Under the pieces are notes generated by a model. The model was not told the origin of the DNA. It worked only from the letters and a program-made list of their open reading frames with translations, and searched no databases. From contig DCIQ01000190.1 of the NCBI GenBank assembly GCA_002317435.1, forward strand, positions 1,663 through 11,903: a stretch of 10,241 nucleotides of DNA. Direction: 5' to 3'. Source of the stretch: Bacteroidales bacterium UBA1722 (GTDB lineage: Bacteria > Bacteroidota > Bacteroidia > Bacteroidales > UBA932). Both the position numbers and the translations under genes were made by a program. Of this stretch, positions 1 to 6,576 are shown in pieces; the first letter of the stretch is position 1; each line of letters starts with the position of its first letter.

Positions 1-80
1 GCCCTCCGGAGACCTGACTGGCCGCTGAAGCGAAAGGCCTCCGGAGGTCCGGTTGGCTGTGCTGATTCGGGGGGCTTTTT
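1..80 (+). terminator. Terminator-like stem enclosing the left 44-bp repeat (may be cut by the window edge)
   Basis: Bases 1-8 (GCCCTCCG) pair with 68-75 (CGGGGGGC), with one G-U wobble, and are followed directly by five T (76-80). This is the form of an intrinsic terminator for a + strand gene ending left of the window. The loop is unusually long (about 59 bases) because it contains the 44-bp repeat at 4-47, whose own 9-base arms compete for part of the same sequence. The stem may extend leftward outside the window. Function is inferred from shape only. Confidence 0.35.
4..47 (-). repeat. 44-bp repeat, left copy (inverted relative to 9604-9647)
   Basis: The reverse complement of these 44 bases matches 9604-9647 at 43 of 44 positions; the one difference is G27 against T9624 (A on the complementary strand). 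The element begins CTCCGGAG, ends CCTCCGGAGG, and contains an inner small hairpin CGCT-GA-AGCG (24-33 region). It can therefore fold on itself. Similarity stops sharply at both ends: flanking bases differ between the copies. It could be a REP-like dispersed element or one end of an inverted-repeat-bounded insertion; two copies cannot decide between these. Confidence 0.85.
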
Positions 81-132
81 GGGATAATATGTGAACCTAA
101 GTGTTACAAAGTTCTAGTGTAAAGTAAGAAAG

Positions 133-165
133 CACCTTTCACTTCCTGTTCGGAGGTGAAGGGTG
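133..165. other. Strong 14-bp hairpin with 5-base loop
   Basis: CACCTTTCACTTCC (133-146) pairs with GGAGGTGAAGGGTG (152-165) around the loop TGTTC. All 14 positions pair if two G-U wobbles are allowed in the + strand RNA. On the minus strand the stem is followed by CTTTCTTACTTT, moderately T-rich, so it might terminate leftward transcription; on the + strand no T-run follows. It could also be a leader or small-RNA structure. No gene is firmly tied to it. Confidence 0.45.
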
Positions 166-520
166 TGGGATTTAGAAGGATAAATCTAGTACCAAAGAAG
201 AACTGGCCACCATGGCATTTTTTACCCACAAAAGAGTTGTAAAAAAATCAACTGTCGAGTCATCGGAATTCGACACAAAACCAAACACAGAGTCGCGCGC
301 GCCATTGAGAGCCGGGAAATCCCCGATGTCCACGTGGCCATTATGATTTTCATTAAGGTCAATGAATTGTTTTATTCCATCCGACAAGTCCTTAGCATCG
401 GAAGGACCGAAATGAGACGCAACATCCAATGCAACATCGTCACGCAACGGTTTGTATATCAACAAGAGAATCCTAAAGCTACTATCGGATTTAAGGAGTC
501 CTATCGTGACCGTATGGGCC
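166..520. other. Stretch without a convincing gene
   Basis: About 350 bases in which no + strand frame shows a recognisable protein. A minus-strand frame is open from 603 down to a TAA at 172 and would encode up to 140 residues from a GTG at 594, but its product has no motif I recognise and its 5' part lies antisense to the helix-turn-helix fragment. The + strand frame of that fragment is broken by stops upstream. The stretch looks like decayed coding DNA. Confidence 0.4.
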
Positions 521-673
521 ATGTCCACAACGTTGTACTTCACATCAAAGGATATGCAGAACGCAGCTGTGAGCATCGGAAAATCAGTACGCACAGTCGA
601 GCGTCAGATACGCCGTGCGGTGCAGAAAGGCCAGGTTCGAGAGCTTGGAAAAGGAAGTTACGAGAAAATTTGA
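521..673 (+). pseudogene. C-terminal fragment of a helix-turn-helix protein
   Basis: From an in-frame ATG at 521 the frame gives 50 residues ending in TGA at 671-673. The stretch SIGKSVRTVERQIRRAV followed by a G-x-V turn and the tail LGKGSYEKI looks like a winged-helix/helix-turn-helix domain: a recognition helix with the RTVERQI pattern, then a short beta wing. Similar tails end many Bacteroidales replication or primase-like proteins (for example DUF3987 types), where several hundred residues would normally come before it. Here the frame is open only to about 452 (TTG) and is interrupted by stops further upstream, so most of the gene is missing or scrambled. A good terminator follows 15 bases after the stop, consistent with the true 3' end of an old gene. 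A 50-residue independent regulator of the downstream operon is a less likely alternative. Confidence 0.4.
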
Positions 674-687
674 TAGAGAATGAGAAC

Positions 688-735
688 AGCCCCAATGCTT
701 GATAAACAATTGTTTAACCGGGTATTGGGGCTTTT
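688..735 (+). terminator. Intrinsic terminator after the helix-turn-helix fragment
   Basis: AGCCCCAAT (688-696) pairs perfectly with ATTGGGGCT (724-732), followed by TTT. The loop contains a perfect 14-base palindrome TAAACAATTGTTTA (703-716) that can form its own stem, giving a two-tier hairpin. It separates the decayed left region from the methyltransferase promoter. Confidence 0.75.
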
Positions 736-794
736 GCTCTAAAGTGCAGAGTATCAACAAACAAGGTTATTTATTTAATAATCAGAAGAATTTC

Positions 795-809
795 ACTAAC
801 TTTGTTAGT
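795..809 (+). promoter_or_regulatory. Putative promoter -7 element inside a palindrome, upstream of the methyltransferase operon
   Basis: TAACTTTG (797-804) matches the Bacteroidota -7 consensus TAnnTTTG and would place the transcript start near 811, about 33 bases before the ATG at 844. It lies inside the inverted repeat ACTAAC-TTT-GTTAGT (795-809), which has the form of an operator. No good -33 TTTG is seen at the expected distance; the DNA there is AT-rich (765-780). A second small stem, GGCG-TTTTA-CGCC (815-827), lies at the predicted start of the mRNA. Such a site could let a repressor or the methyltransferase itself limit expression, but that is inference. Confidence 0.5.
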
Positions 810-843
810 TTAATGGCGTTTTACGCCCATATTGGCAAGCAAG

Positions 844-1971
844 ATGCAAAACACACAAGACAATATAGATTCCAAGGGTCTGCTATGGACTGAACGTAAA
901 TTCGATTATCCTGACAGAACAATTCGACTCGGTACCTCATTCAGCGGAATTGGGGCAATTGAACACGCATTCCAACGTTTGGGAATAAAAACAAAGATAC
1001 AATTTGCTGGAGATATTGAGCCCAATTGCAAAACTGCATATTTTGCAAATTATGAAATCGATGAATCTAGATGGCATAGTGACATTCACGATTTTAATGC
1101 AAAACCATTCAGATATCAGGTAGACCTTTTCGTCGGCGGAGCTCCGTGTCAGGCATTCTCTTTAGTCGGTGCTCGTCGCGGTTTTGATGACACACGAGGA
1201 ACACTATTCCGCGAATTCGCTAGGGTTGTTAAAGAGTGCCAACCCAAAGTTTTTATTTTTGAAAATGTCGCTGGTCTTTTCGAGCACGACGGCGGAAGGA
1301 CATGGGATGTAATAAAACACACGTTTGAAGATTATTGCGGATATGATGTTCATTACCAGCTCCTTAATAGTAAGAATTATGGTATACCTCAGCACCGTGA
1401 AAGATTGTATTGCATAGGTTTCAGAAAAAAAACTCATTTTCTCTTCCCTGCTCCGATTGACCTAAAATATAGGATGTACGATTTTTTGGAAGATTGGACT
1501 GAATCAAAGTATTACGATGCTAAAAGTGGAAAGAAATTCTTATCCCCGACCGGTAACACAATCAACGGAGTTGGCCAATTCAATGAATTTGTATTTGATG
1601 TAAATGAGGTTGACGACAAATACTATTTATCAGAAAAGGTAGCAAAATATGTACTGGCTGGTGGCACAAAGAACTTTAGAACATCCACCAAAACGGATTT
1701 AGATATAGCTAGACCTCTTCTTCAGTCAATGCACAAAATGCACAGAGCGGGGGTTGACAATTATGTTACTTACTGCAAGGAAAAAGGAGTAAATGGAATC
1801 CGCAAGCTGACTCCTAGAGAATGCATGAGACTCATGGGGTTCAAAGATAGTTTTAAGATAGTCAATCGAGATACAGCTGCTTATCAAGAGGCTGGCAATA
1901 GCATTGTCGTAGATGTATTGATTGCAATTCTAAAGCAGCTTGACATTACAAAATACGGCGTAGAAGGATGA
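844..1971 (+). CDS. DNA (cytosine-5)-methyltransferase, first of a tandem pair (LlaJI M1-like)
   Basis: Transfers methyl from S-adenosylmethionine to carbon 5 of cytosine in a specific DNA site, shielding it from the nuclease encoded downstream. All core motifs are present in the 375-residue product: motif I SFSGIGAIE (32-40), catalytic PCQ with Cys102 in GGAPCQAFS, ENV at 140-142, QHRER at 183-187, RKLTPRECMRLMGF (320-333) and the GNS of motif X at 351-353. The target-recognition region lies between motifs VIII and IX, about residues 198-318, and includes SMHKMHRAGVDNYV. I chose ATG 844 over an in-frame TTG at 832: it is an ATG, and the residues before the conserved DRTIRLGTSF stretch need no extension. 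No Shine-Dalgarno site is visible, as is usual in Bacteroidota. The stop overlaps the next start (ATGA). The recognition sequence cannot be read from the gene; GACGC, the LlaJI site, is only a candidate. Confidence 0.95.
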   Translation: MQNTQDNIDSKGLLWTERKFDYPDRTIRLGTSFSGIGAIEHAFQRLGIKTKIQFAGDIEPNCKTAYFANYEIDESRWHSDIHDFNAKPFRYQVDLFVGGAPCQAFSLVGARRGFDDTRGTLFREFARVVKECQPKVFIFENVAGLFEHDGGRTWDVIKHTFEDYCGYDVHYQLLNSKNYGIPQHRERLYCIGFRKKTHFLFPAPIDLKYRMYDFLEDWTESKYYDAKSGKKFLSPTGNTINGVGQFNEFVFDVNEVDDKYYLSEKVAKYVLAGGTKNFRTSTKTDLDIARPLLQSMHKMHRAGVDNYVTYCKEKGVNGIRKLTPRECMRLMGFKDSFKIVNRDTAAYQEAGNSIVVDVLIAILKQLDITKYGVEG

Positions 1972-3137
1972 ATAACAAGTACAGCACAATCCAAAATACT
2001 AAAGCAAATTTAGACACCGATCCCGCAAATTGGTTGACAAAGCAGTTTTCCTTTCCAGGGAGGACCATTAGGCTTGCCACCTCGTTCAGTGGGATTGGAG
2101 CAATTGAGCATGCTTTTCATCGTTTGGGACTTAATGTCGACCTTCAATTCGCTGGTGATATTGATGCAGATTGTAAACGTGCATATTTGGCAAATTATCC
2201 TCTTAACGAAACAAAGTGGCACAATGACATAACCGCTTTTGATGCCAAGCCGTATAAAGGGAAAGTAGATCTGTTTGTTGGCGGAGCGCCTTGCCAAGCA
2301 TTCTCGATGCGAGGGAAAAGAGGAGGATTTGAAGACACGAGAGGAACTCTATTCAGCGAGTTTGCTCGTGTTGTAATAGAATGTCAACCAAAAGTATTCA
2401 TTTTTGAGAACGTCAAAGGAATGCTGAATCATGACAGAGGACGCACATGGGATGTTATCAAACGCACTTTTGAAGAAGATTGCGACTATCAGGTTTATTA
2501 TCAGGTACTCAATAGTCGAGATTATGGTGTTCCTCAAAGTCGTGAACGTATATACTGCATTGGATTCAAAAAATCAGTTGAATTCAAATATCCCGCACCT
2601 ATTCCACTCACTCGCTCCAAGTTTGATTGTTTGGATAGGCATATACCTTCCAATCTATTCCTCAAACAAAAAGGAGCAAATTTCGTTACTCGGTCGATAA
2701 ATCATGATAAGAGTTACACTTTGGTTAATGGGGATATGGCACTTTGCCAAAAACGGAATCAGCAGTTTAACTGGCACGGAGACTTCGTTTTTCATCCATT
2801 GGCAAAGGATGAGACGATCGATCCAGAAGACCTAACTATATTGCCTGTTTCTTCATTTGAAGAAAATTATTACATAGATTCCAAAATTGCCAAATATGTA
2901 TTAAAAAGAGAGTCTGATGGCCTTTTTGAAATGACAGGAGCGGATACATATAACCCTGATTATGGTAGATATCGCAAGATGTCACCGAGGGAATGTTTGA
3001 GATTGATGGGATTTGACGATACATTTAACATCGTTGTCCCAGATACAGCCGTATACAAGCAATCAGGCAACAGCATAGTTGTCGATGTCTTAATGGCTAT
3101 TTTGAAGCAAATGGATATAACACAATACGGTATATAA
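1968..3137 (+). CDS. DNA (cytosine-5)-methyltransferase, second of the tandem pair (LlaJI M2-like)
   Basis: A complete 389-residue C5 methyltransferase: SFSGIGAIE (39-47), GGAPCQAFS with catalytic Cys109, ENV (147-149), QSRER (190-194), RKMSPRECLRLMGF (336-349) and GNS (367-369). Between motifs I and VIII it is about 71% identical to the first methyltransferase by hand alignment without gaps (119 of 168), so the two arose by duplication. The target-recognition regions do not match: here about residues 205-335, with an extra segment around 225-300 and no counterpart of the HKMHRAGVDN stretch. In LlaJI, the pair methylates opposite strands of one asymmetric site, and this divergence fits that arrangement. 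The ATG shares four bases with the previous stop, so translation is probably coupled. The gene is AT-rich like its neighbour. Confidence 0.95.
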   Translation: MNNKYSTIQNTKANLDTDPANWLTKQFSFPGRTIRLATSFSGIGAIEHAFHRLGLNVDLQFAGDIDADCKRAYLANYPLNETKWHNDITAFDAKPYKGKVDLFVGGAPCQAFSMRGKRGGFEDTRGTLFSEFARVVIECQPKVFIFENVKGMLNHDRGRTWDVIKRTFEEDCDYQVYYQVLNSRDYGVPQSRERIYCIGFKKSVEFKYPAPIPLTRSKFDCLDRHIPSNLFLKQKGANFVTRSINHDKSYTLVNGDMALCQKRNQQFNWHGDFVFHPLAKDETIDPEDLTILPVSSFEENYYIDSKIAKYVLKRESDGLFEMTGADTYNPDYGRYRKMSPRECLRLMGFDDTFNIVVPDTAVYKQSGNSIVVDVLMAILKQMDITQYGI

Positions 3138-3140
3138 ATT

Positions 3141-4763
3141 ATGGCTGACATTATCTGTCGTTGGAGAAATCCAAGTCCAGAGACCATCGTCGAGATAGTT
3201 TCCTGGCTACCAAAGAAGCGAATGTCTTCAAAAGAGTTCAGGGAATATGTCGAAGCTGATCATGAAGGGTTTTTCCACACCCCTTATCAATTGGCCTGCC
3301 AGCTGGCGTTGTACTATGAAGGTCCAGATGGCTATATCCCTCGTTTTGCAAGGAATATAACGAGACAAGAAGCCCAACAATATTTGGAGTATTGGGTGTC
3401 TCGATATTACGCGCCAAATCCTTTTACAAAGAGTCTCAAGACATTAAAGGAGCCATTGTTATTAGTTGAATCTTTGGTAAGATATCTTGAAGAACAAGGA
3501 AGGAGTGTCGAACTAAGAAAGGCATTGACGGATATATATAAAGATCCTATGGGCAATGTAGATATCGTAGCTAATGCCCTTAACCAATACTCAAAGGTTA
3601 TTAAAGTGACCAATGAATCAGTATCATTATCAGTAGACTATCAGCAGATTATGGAATCAAAACCTACAATAAAAGACAAAAAAGGTTTCTTCTTTTTCTT
3701 TGACGCAGAGACGGATGAAACAACGGTCATAGATAACAGCAAGGTTGCACAGACAATTTATTATGGATGTCCTGGAACTGGAAAATCATTTGTCGTCAAA
3801 AGTATTGCAGAAGGCAAGAAAGGTGAAAAAATCATTTGGTATGATAAATCACATAGCAAAGTGGAGAATCCTACAGACGAACAAAAGAAGGACCTTTATA
3901 ACAACATCTTCCGTACGACATTCCACCCGGATTACGACTATGCAACCTTCGTTGGGTGCTACAAGCCTGGTAAAAATGATGCTGGCGAATTAGATTACAG
4001 ATTTGTTCCCCAGGTCTTTACAAATGCTTATGTAGCAGCACTTCGCCACCCGGAAGACCCAATTTTTCTCATCATTGAAGAAATCAACCGAGGCAATTGC
4101 GCACAGATTTTCGGTGACCTTTTCCAGCTTCTTGACCGAACAAATGGAGAATCAGACTACGAAATAAAACCTGATACAGAATTAGCTAAATTCCTCGCTA
4201 CTGAAGGCGTCCCTTCCGAGAGTCTCAAACTTCCGGCAAACCTTCATATCTACGCCACAATGAATACATCGGATCAGAGTCTATTCCCTATGGATTCTGC
4301 ATTTAAGCGTCGTTGGGAAATGGAATATAAACCGATCCAGTATTACGGATCAGAGGCAGATATTTTCACTTTCGAAATTGGCGACAAGAAGTATTCCTGG
4401 ATTGCTTTTCTTCAGATGGTCAATGATTTGATCGTCAATGCCACCGATAGTGAAGACAAGCAGATGGGAGAATTTTTCATCAAAGGCCCGGTCACGGAGA
4501 AAGAGTTCGTCAACAAGGTAATGTTCTATCTCTGGAACGACGTATGTAAAGACCTTTATAATCCACGCCGAGTCTCTGCTCCATACTTTATGAGAATTAA
4601 GACGCTTACCGAGGGTGAAAAGAATGACTACTTTACATTCGCAGAATTGTTCAGCGATAGAAACAAAGGTTCACGCCTTCTGCTTGGCTTCCTTGAATAT
4701 ATTGAAAGCAAGTTTAAGGAAAACAATCCCAGTACAGAGCTGAAGCTTGAGCCTATTCAATAG
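3141..4763 (+). CDS. McrB-like AAA+ NTPase subunit of the restriction enzyme (LlaJI R1-like)
   Basis: A 540-residue motor protein of the McrB family, expected to bind DNA, hydrolyse GTP or ATP and translocate while driving the nuclease encoded next. The AAA+ core runs from about residue 200 to 480: Walker A GCPGTGKS (209-216), the McrB-typical FHPDYDYATFVGCYKP (261-276), Walker B IFLIIEEINRGN (308-319), the MNTSDQS segment (374-380) corresponding to the MNTxDxS nucleotide-specificity motif of McrB, and DSAFKRRW (385-392) carrying the probable arginine finger. Residues 1-200 contain no domain I recognise and probably supply target binding; a run of five Phe (183-187) joins the two halves. E. 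coli McrB reads methylcytosine, but next to two methyltransferases the N-terminal domain more likely reads an unmodified site, as in LlaJI and BsuMI. It starts 3 bases after the methyltransferase stop. Confidence 0.92.
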   Translation: MADIICRWRNPSPETIVEIVSWLPKKRMSSKEFREYVEADHEGFFHTPYQLACQLALYYEGPDGYIPRFARNITRQEAQQYLEYWVSRYYAPNPFTKSLKTLKEPLLLVESLVRYLEEQGRSVELRKALTDIYKDPMGNVDIVANALNQYSKVIKVTNESVSLSVDYQQIMESKPTIKDKKGFFFFFDAETDETTVIDNSKVAQTIYYGCPGTGKSFVVKSIAEGKKGEKIIWYDKSHSKVENPTDEQKKDLYNNIFRTTFHPDYDYATFVGCYKPGKNDAGELDYRFVPQVFTNAYVAALRHPEDPIFLIIEEINRGNCAQIFGDLFQLLDRTNGESDYEIKPDTELAKFLATEGVPSESLKLPANLHIYATMNTSDQSLFPMDSAFKRRWEMEYKPIQYYGSEADIFTFEIGDKKYSWIAFLQMVNDLIVNATDSEDKQMGEFFIKGPVTEKEFVNKVMFYLWNDVCKDLYNPRRVSAPYFMRIKTLTEGEKNDYFTFAELFSDRNKGSRLLLGFLEYIESKFKENNPSTELKLEPIQ

Positions 4764-4769
4764 CCAGTT

Positions 4770-6548
4770 ATGCGTATCTACTTCGAGCAATACTCCTACG
4801 ATCGTGACCAGATAAAACCATATCTGGATGGTTACGTATTGCAGGACGGGAGCTTGGAGAGCAGGTACTACACAACATACATCGGCTACATATTCGTCAA
4901 TACTGAGGTGTATTCCGGACCGGTATTCATTCTGCCTAAGTCGTTTCTCATAGCTGAAGGAACGAAACATAATGTCCTCGGTTGGAAAGGGATATATCCC
5001 GAAGATGTCATCAATACCGATGATGAGACCAATCCGCTTGAGATTTCAGGCGAAGGTTTCTTCCTTCCGGAGCTCGGTTTATGGCTATATCGGGCTCTCA
5101 ATCGTTTCCGCACAGAGCATATTGGCACCTCAATCAGTGAACAGGCTGAACTTGACTCGCAACTGCCCGAAAACGTTGCAAGAGACAAAGATTTCCTCAG
5201 TACTGCACTTGACCTGATAGACTTCCTCAAGGAACACCGGAACCTTTTCACTCAGATAAGTCTCATCAACCACAGTGGACGCGACAAGATTGACTGGCCA
5301 AAGACTGTTGCTGGAGACCCTTTCTTCAAAGACGGTGAAGCTTGGTACCTTGATCCGGCCATTAAGGAAAAGACCATCAACATAGATGATACACTGATAG
5401 TCCTGTACTACTCAGTTCTCAAATACCTCCGCGACAAATACCGCTTCCCTATTGACTTGGGAGAAGTCACATACCCACTTCTCGGAACGAAAGAAGTCCA
5501 GCGGCTGATTGATACTGGCATTGGCAGCAAGCAGATGAAGCGTATCCGTCACAAATACTTTCGCGACGATCTCAAACACCTGTGGATGCTCCTGGATTCC
5601 TTCTTCACCTACAACACCACGGATGAAGACCAGAGCCGTGACAAGGAACACCTCCTGGTAAAGGATTTCGAAATAGTATTCGAGGCTATGATTGACCGCC
5701 TGATAAGCGACATTCGTGGCGTAGAAGACCTCAAGAAGCAGGATGACGGCCACTTGATTGACCATATATTCCGCTTCACATCCCTCATTGGCAATCTTTC
5801 AGACATTTACTTCATCGGAGACAGCAAATACTACACTGACGGCAACCGTCCTGAAGGTGTTGCACTGTACAAGCAGTTTACGTATGCCAAAAACGCCATC
5901 CAGTACCATATCGACAAACTATATCTGAATAACAGACGAGGTAAATGGTCACCGGCATCAAAAGGAGAACTTCGTTACCGTGACACCCTTACTGAAGGCT
6001 ACAACATCACACCGAACTTCTTCATCCGCAGCCGTGTGACAAAGGACGACCGTGATTATGGTAAGCCAGCACTTGTCAAGACGTATTGGAATACCGTAAG
6101 ACACCACGAAAACCCTCCGACTAACAAACACTTCGGAGACCGCCTATTTGACCGTGACACCCTCATTCTTCGCGAATTCAGCATAAATCTGCTCTTTGTA
6201 ATCTCCGCTTATGCCGGTTATGAAGATTCCTGTTGGTCCTCCGACCTCCATCGCACCATTCGTGACTCATTCATCGAAAGCATTGACAAAGAATACGAAT
6301 TCTACAAGCTCTCCCCCACCAATATCGGCACAATGGCATTTGATCGTCTCTACACAAAATGGCTTAATGGCAAGACCTACACCATTGACGAATCCGACGA
6401 TTACCTAATACTCGCCTTCGAAAAGTCACCTGCCGGAATCGCAGACCGTGAAGAATTCGAGCAAGCCAGGCTTCGCAACGCCGAAACCGGCGAAGAAGTC
6501 AAATACATCATTGACCCTATCACCCTCAAGCAACTTAGTCAGAGCTAA
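4770..6548 (+). CDS. McrC/LlaJI-type PD-(D/E)XK restriction nuclease subunit (R2-like)
   Basis: A 592-residue partner of the preceding motor and the likely DNA-cutting subunit. Residues 1-170 are a mainly beta-rich N-terminal part, and the segment GRDKIDWPKT (170-179) resembles the G-R-x-D-W-x-x-T motif of McrC-family proteins. The nuclease core is at about 300-380: Glu305 in DFEIVFEAM, Asp345 in LSDIYFIG, then Asp351-Ser-Lys353 in GDSKYY, which gives the D-...-(D/E)xK metal-binding pattern, followed by LYKQFTYAKNA. The length and motifs fit the LlaJI family of restriction endonucleases. Only six bases separate it from the motor gene. In E. coli, McrC activates the McrB ring and carries the nuclease site, so an McrB-McrC-like complex is expected. 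The GC content rises here compared with the methyltransferases. Confidence 0.88.
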   Translation: MRIYFEQYSYDRDQIKPYLDGYVLQDGSLESRYYTTYIGYIFVNTEVYSGPVFILPKSFLIAEGTKHNVLGWKGIYPEDVINTDDETNPLEISGEGFFLPELGLWLYRALNRFRTEHIGTSISEQAELDSQLPENVARDKDFLSTALDLIDFLKEHRNLFTQISLINHSGRDKIDWPKTVAGDPFFKDGEAWYLDPAIKEKTINIDDTLIVLYYSVLKYLRDKYRFPIDLGEVTYPLLGTKEVQRLIDTGIGSKQMKRIRHKYFRDDLKHLWMLLDSFFTYNTTDEDQSRDKEHLLVKDFEIVFEAMIDRLISDIRGVEDLKKQDDGHLIDHIFRFTSLIGNLSDIYFIGDSKYYTDGNRPEGVALYKQFTYAKNAIQYHIDKLYLNNRRGKWSPASKGELRYRDTLTEGYNITPNFFIRSRVTKDDRDYGKPALVKTYWNTVRHHENPPTNKHFGDRLFDRDTLILREFSINLLFVISAYAGYEDSCWSSDLHRTIRDSFIESIDKEYEFYKLSPTNIGTMAFDRLYTKWLNGKTYTIDESDDYLILAFEKSPAGIADREEFEQARLRNAETGEEVKYIIDPITLKQLSQS

Positions 6549-6576
6549 TATAATAACCACATAACACGATAACGCT

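Noticed and set aside
334..702. 122-codon + strand ORF in the left region
   Set aside because: It overlaps the helix-turn-helix fragment in another frame, runs into the terminator, and has a low-quality basic sequence without motifs.
832..843. TTG start for the first methyltransferase, four codons upstream
   Set aside because: The in-frame ATG at 844 is a better start codon and leaves a complete protein; nothing conserved lies between them.
699..893. 64-codon + strand ORF across the operon leader
   Set aside because: It overlaps the terminator loop, the putative promoter and the methyltransferase start in another frame, and its product has no recognisable features.
3661..3710. A6 run and T-rich tract encoding five Phe in the McrB-like gene, as a phase-variation site
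   Set aside because: The A-run is only six bases and the T-rich tract is broken by C and G; too short and irregular for slippage switching, and the frame is intact.
4671..5251. Minus-strand ORFs of 99 and 121 codons within the McrB-like and McrC-like genes
   Set aside because: They are antisense to strongly supported coding sequence and have no motifs; typical shadow frames.
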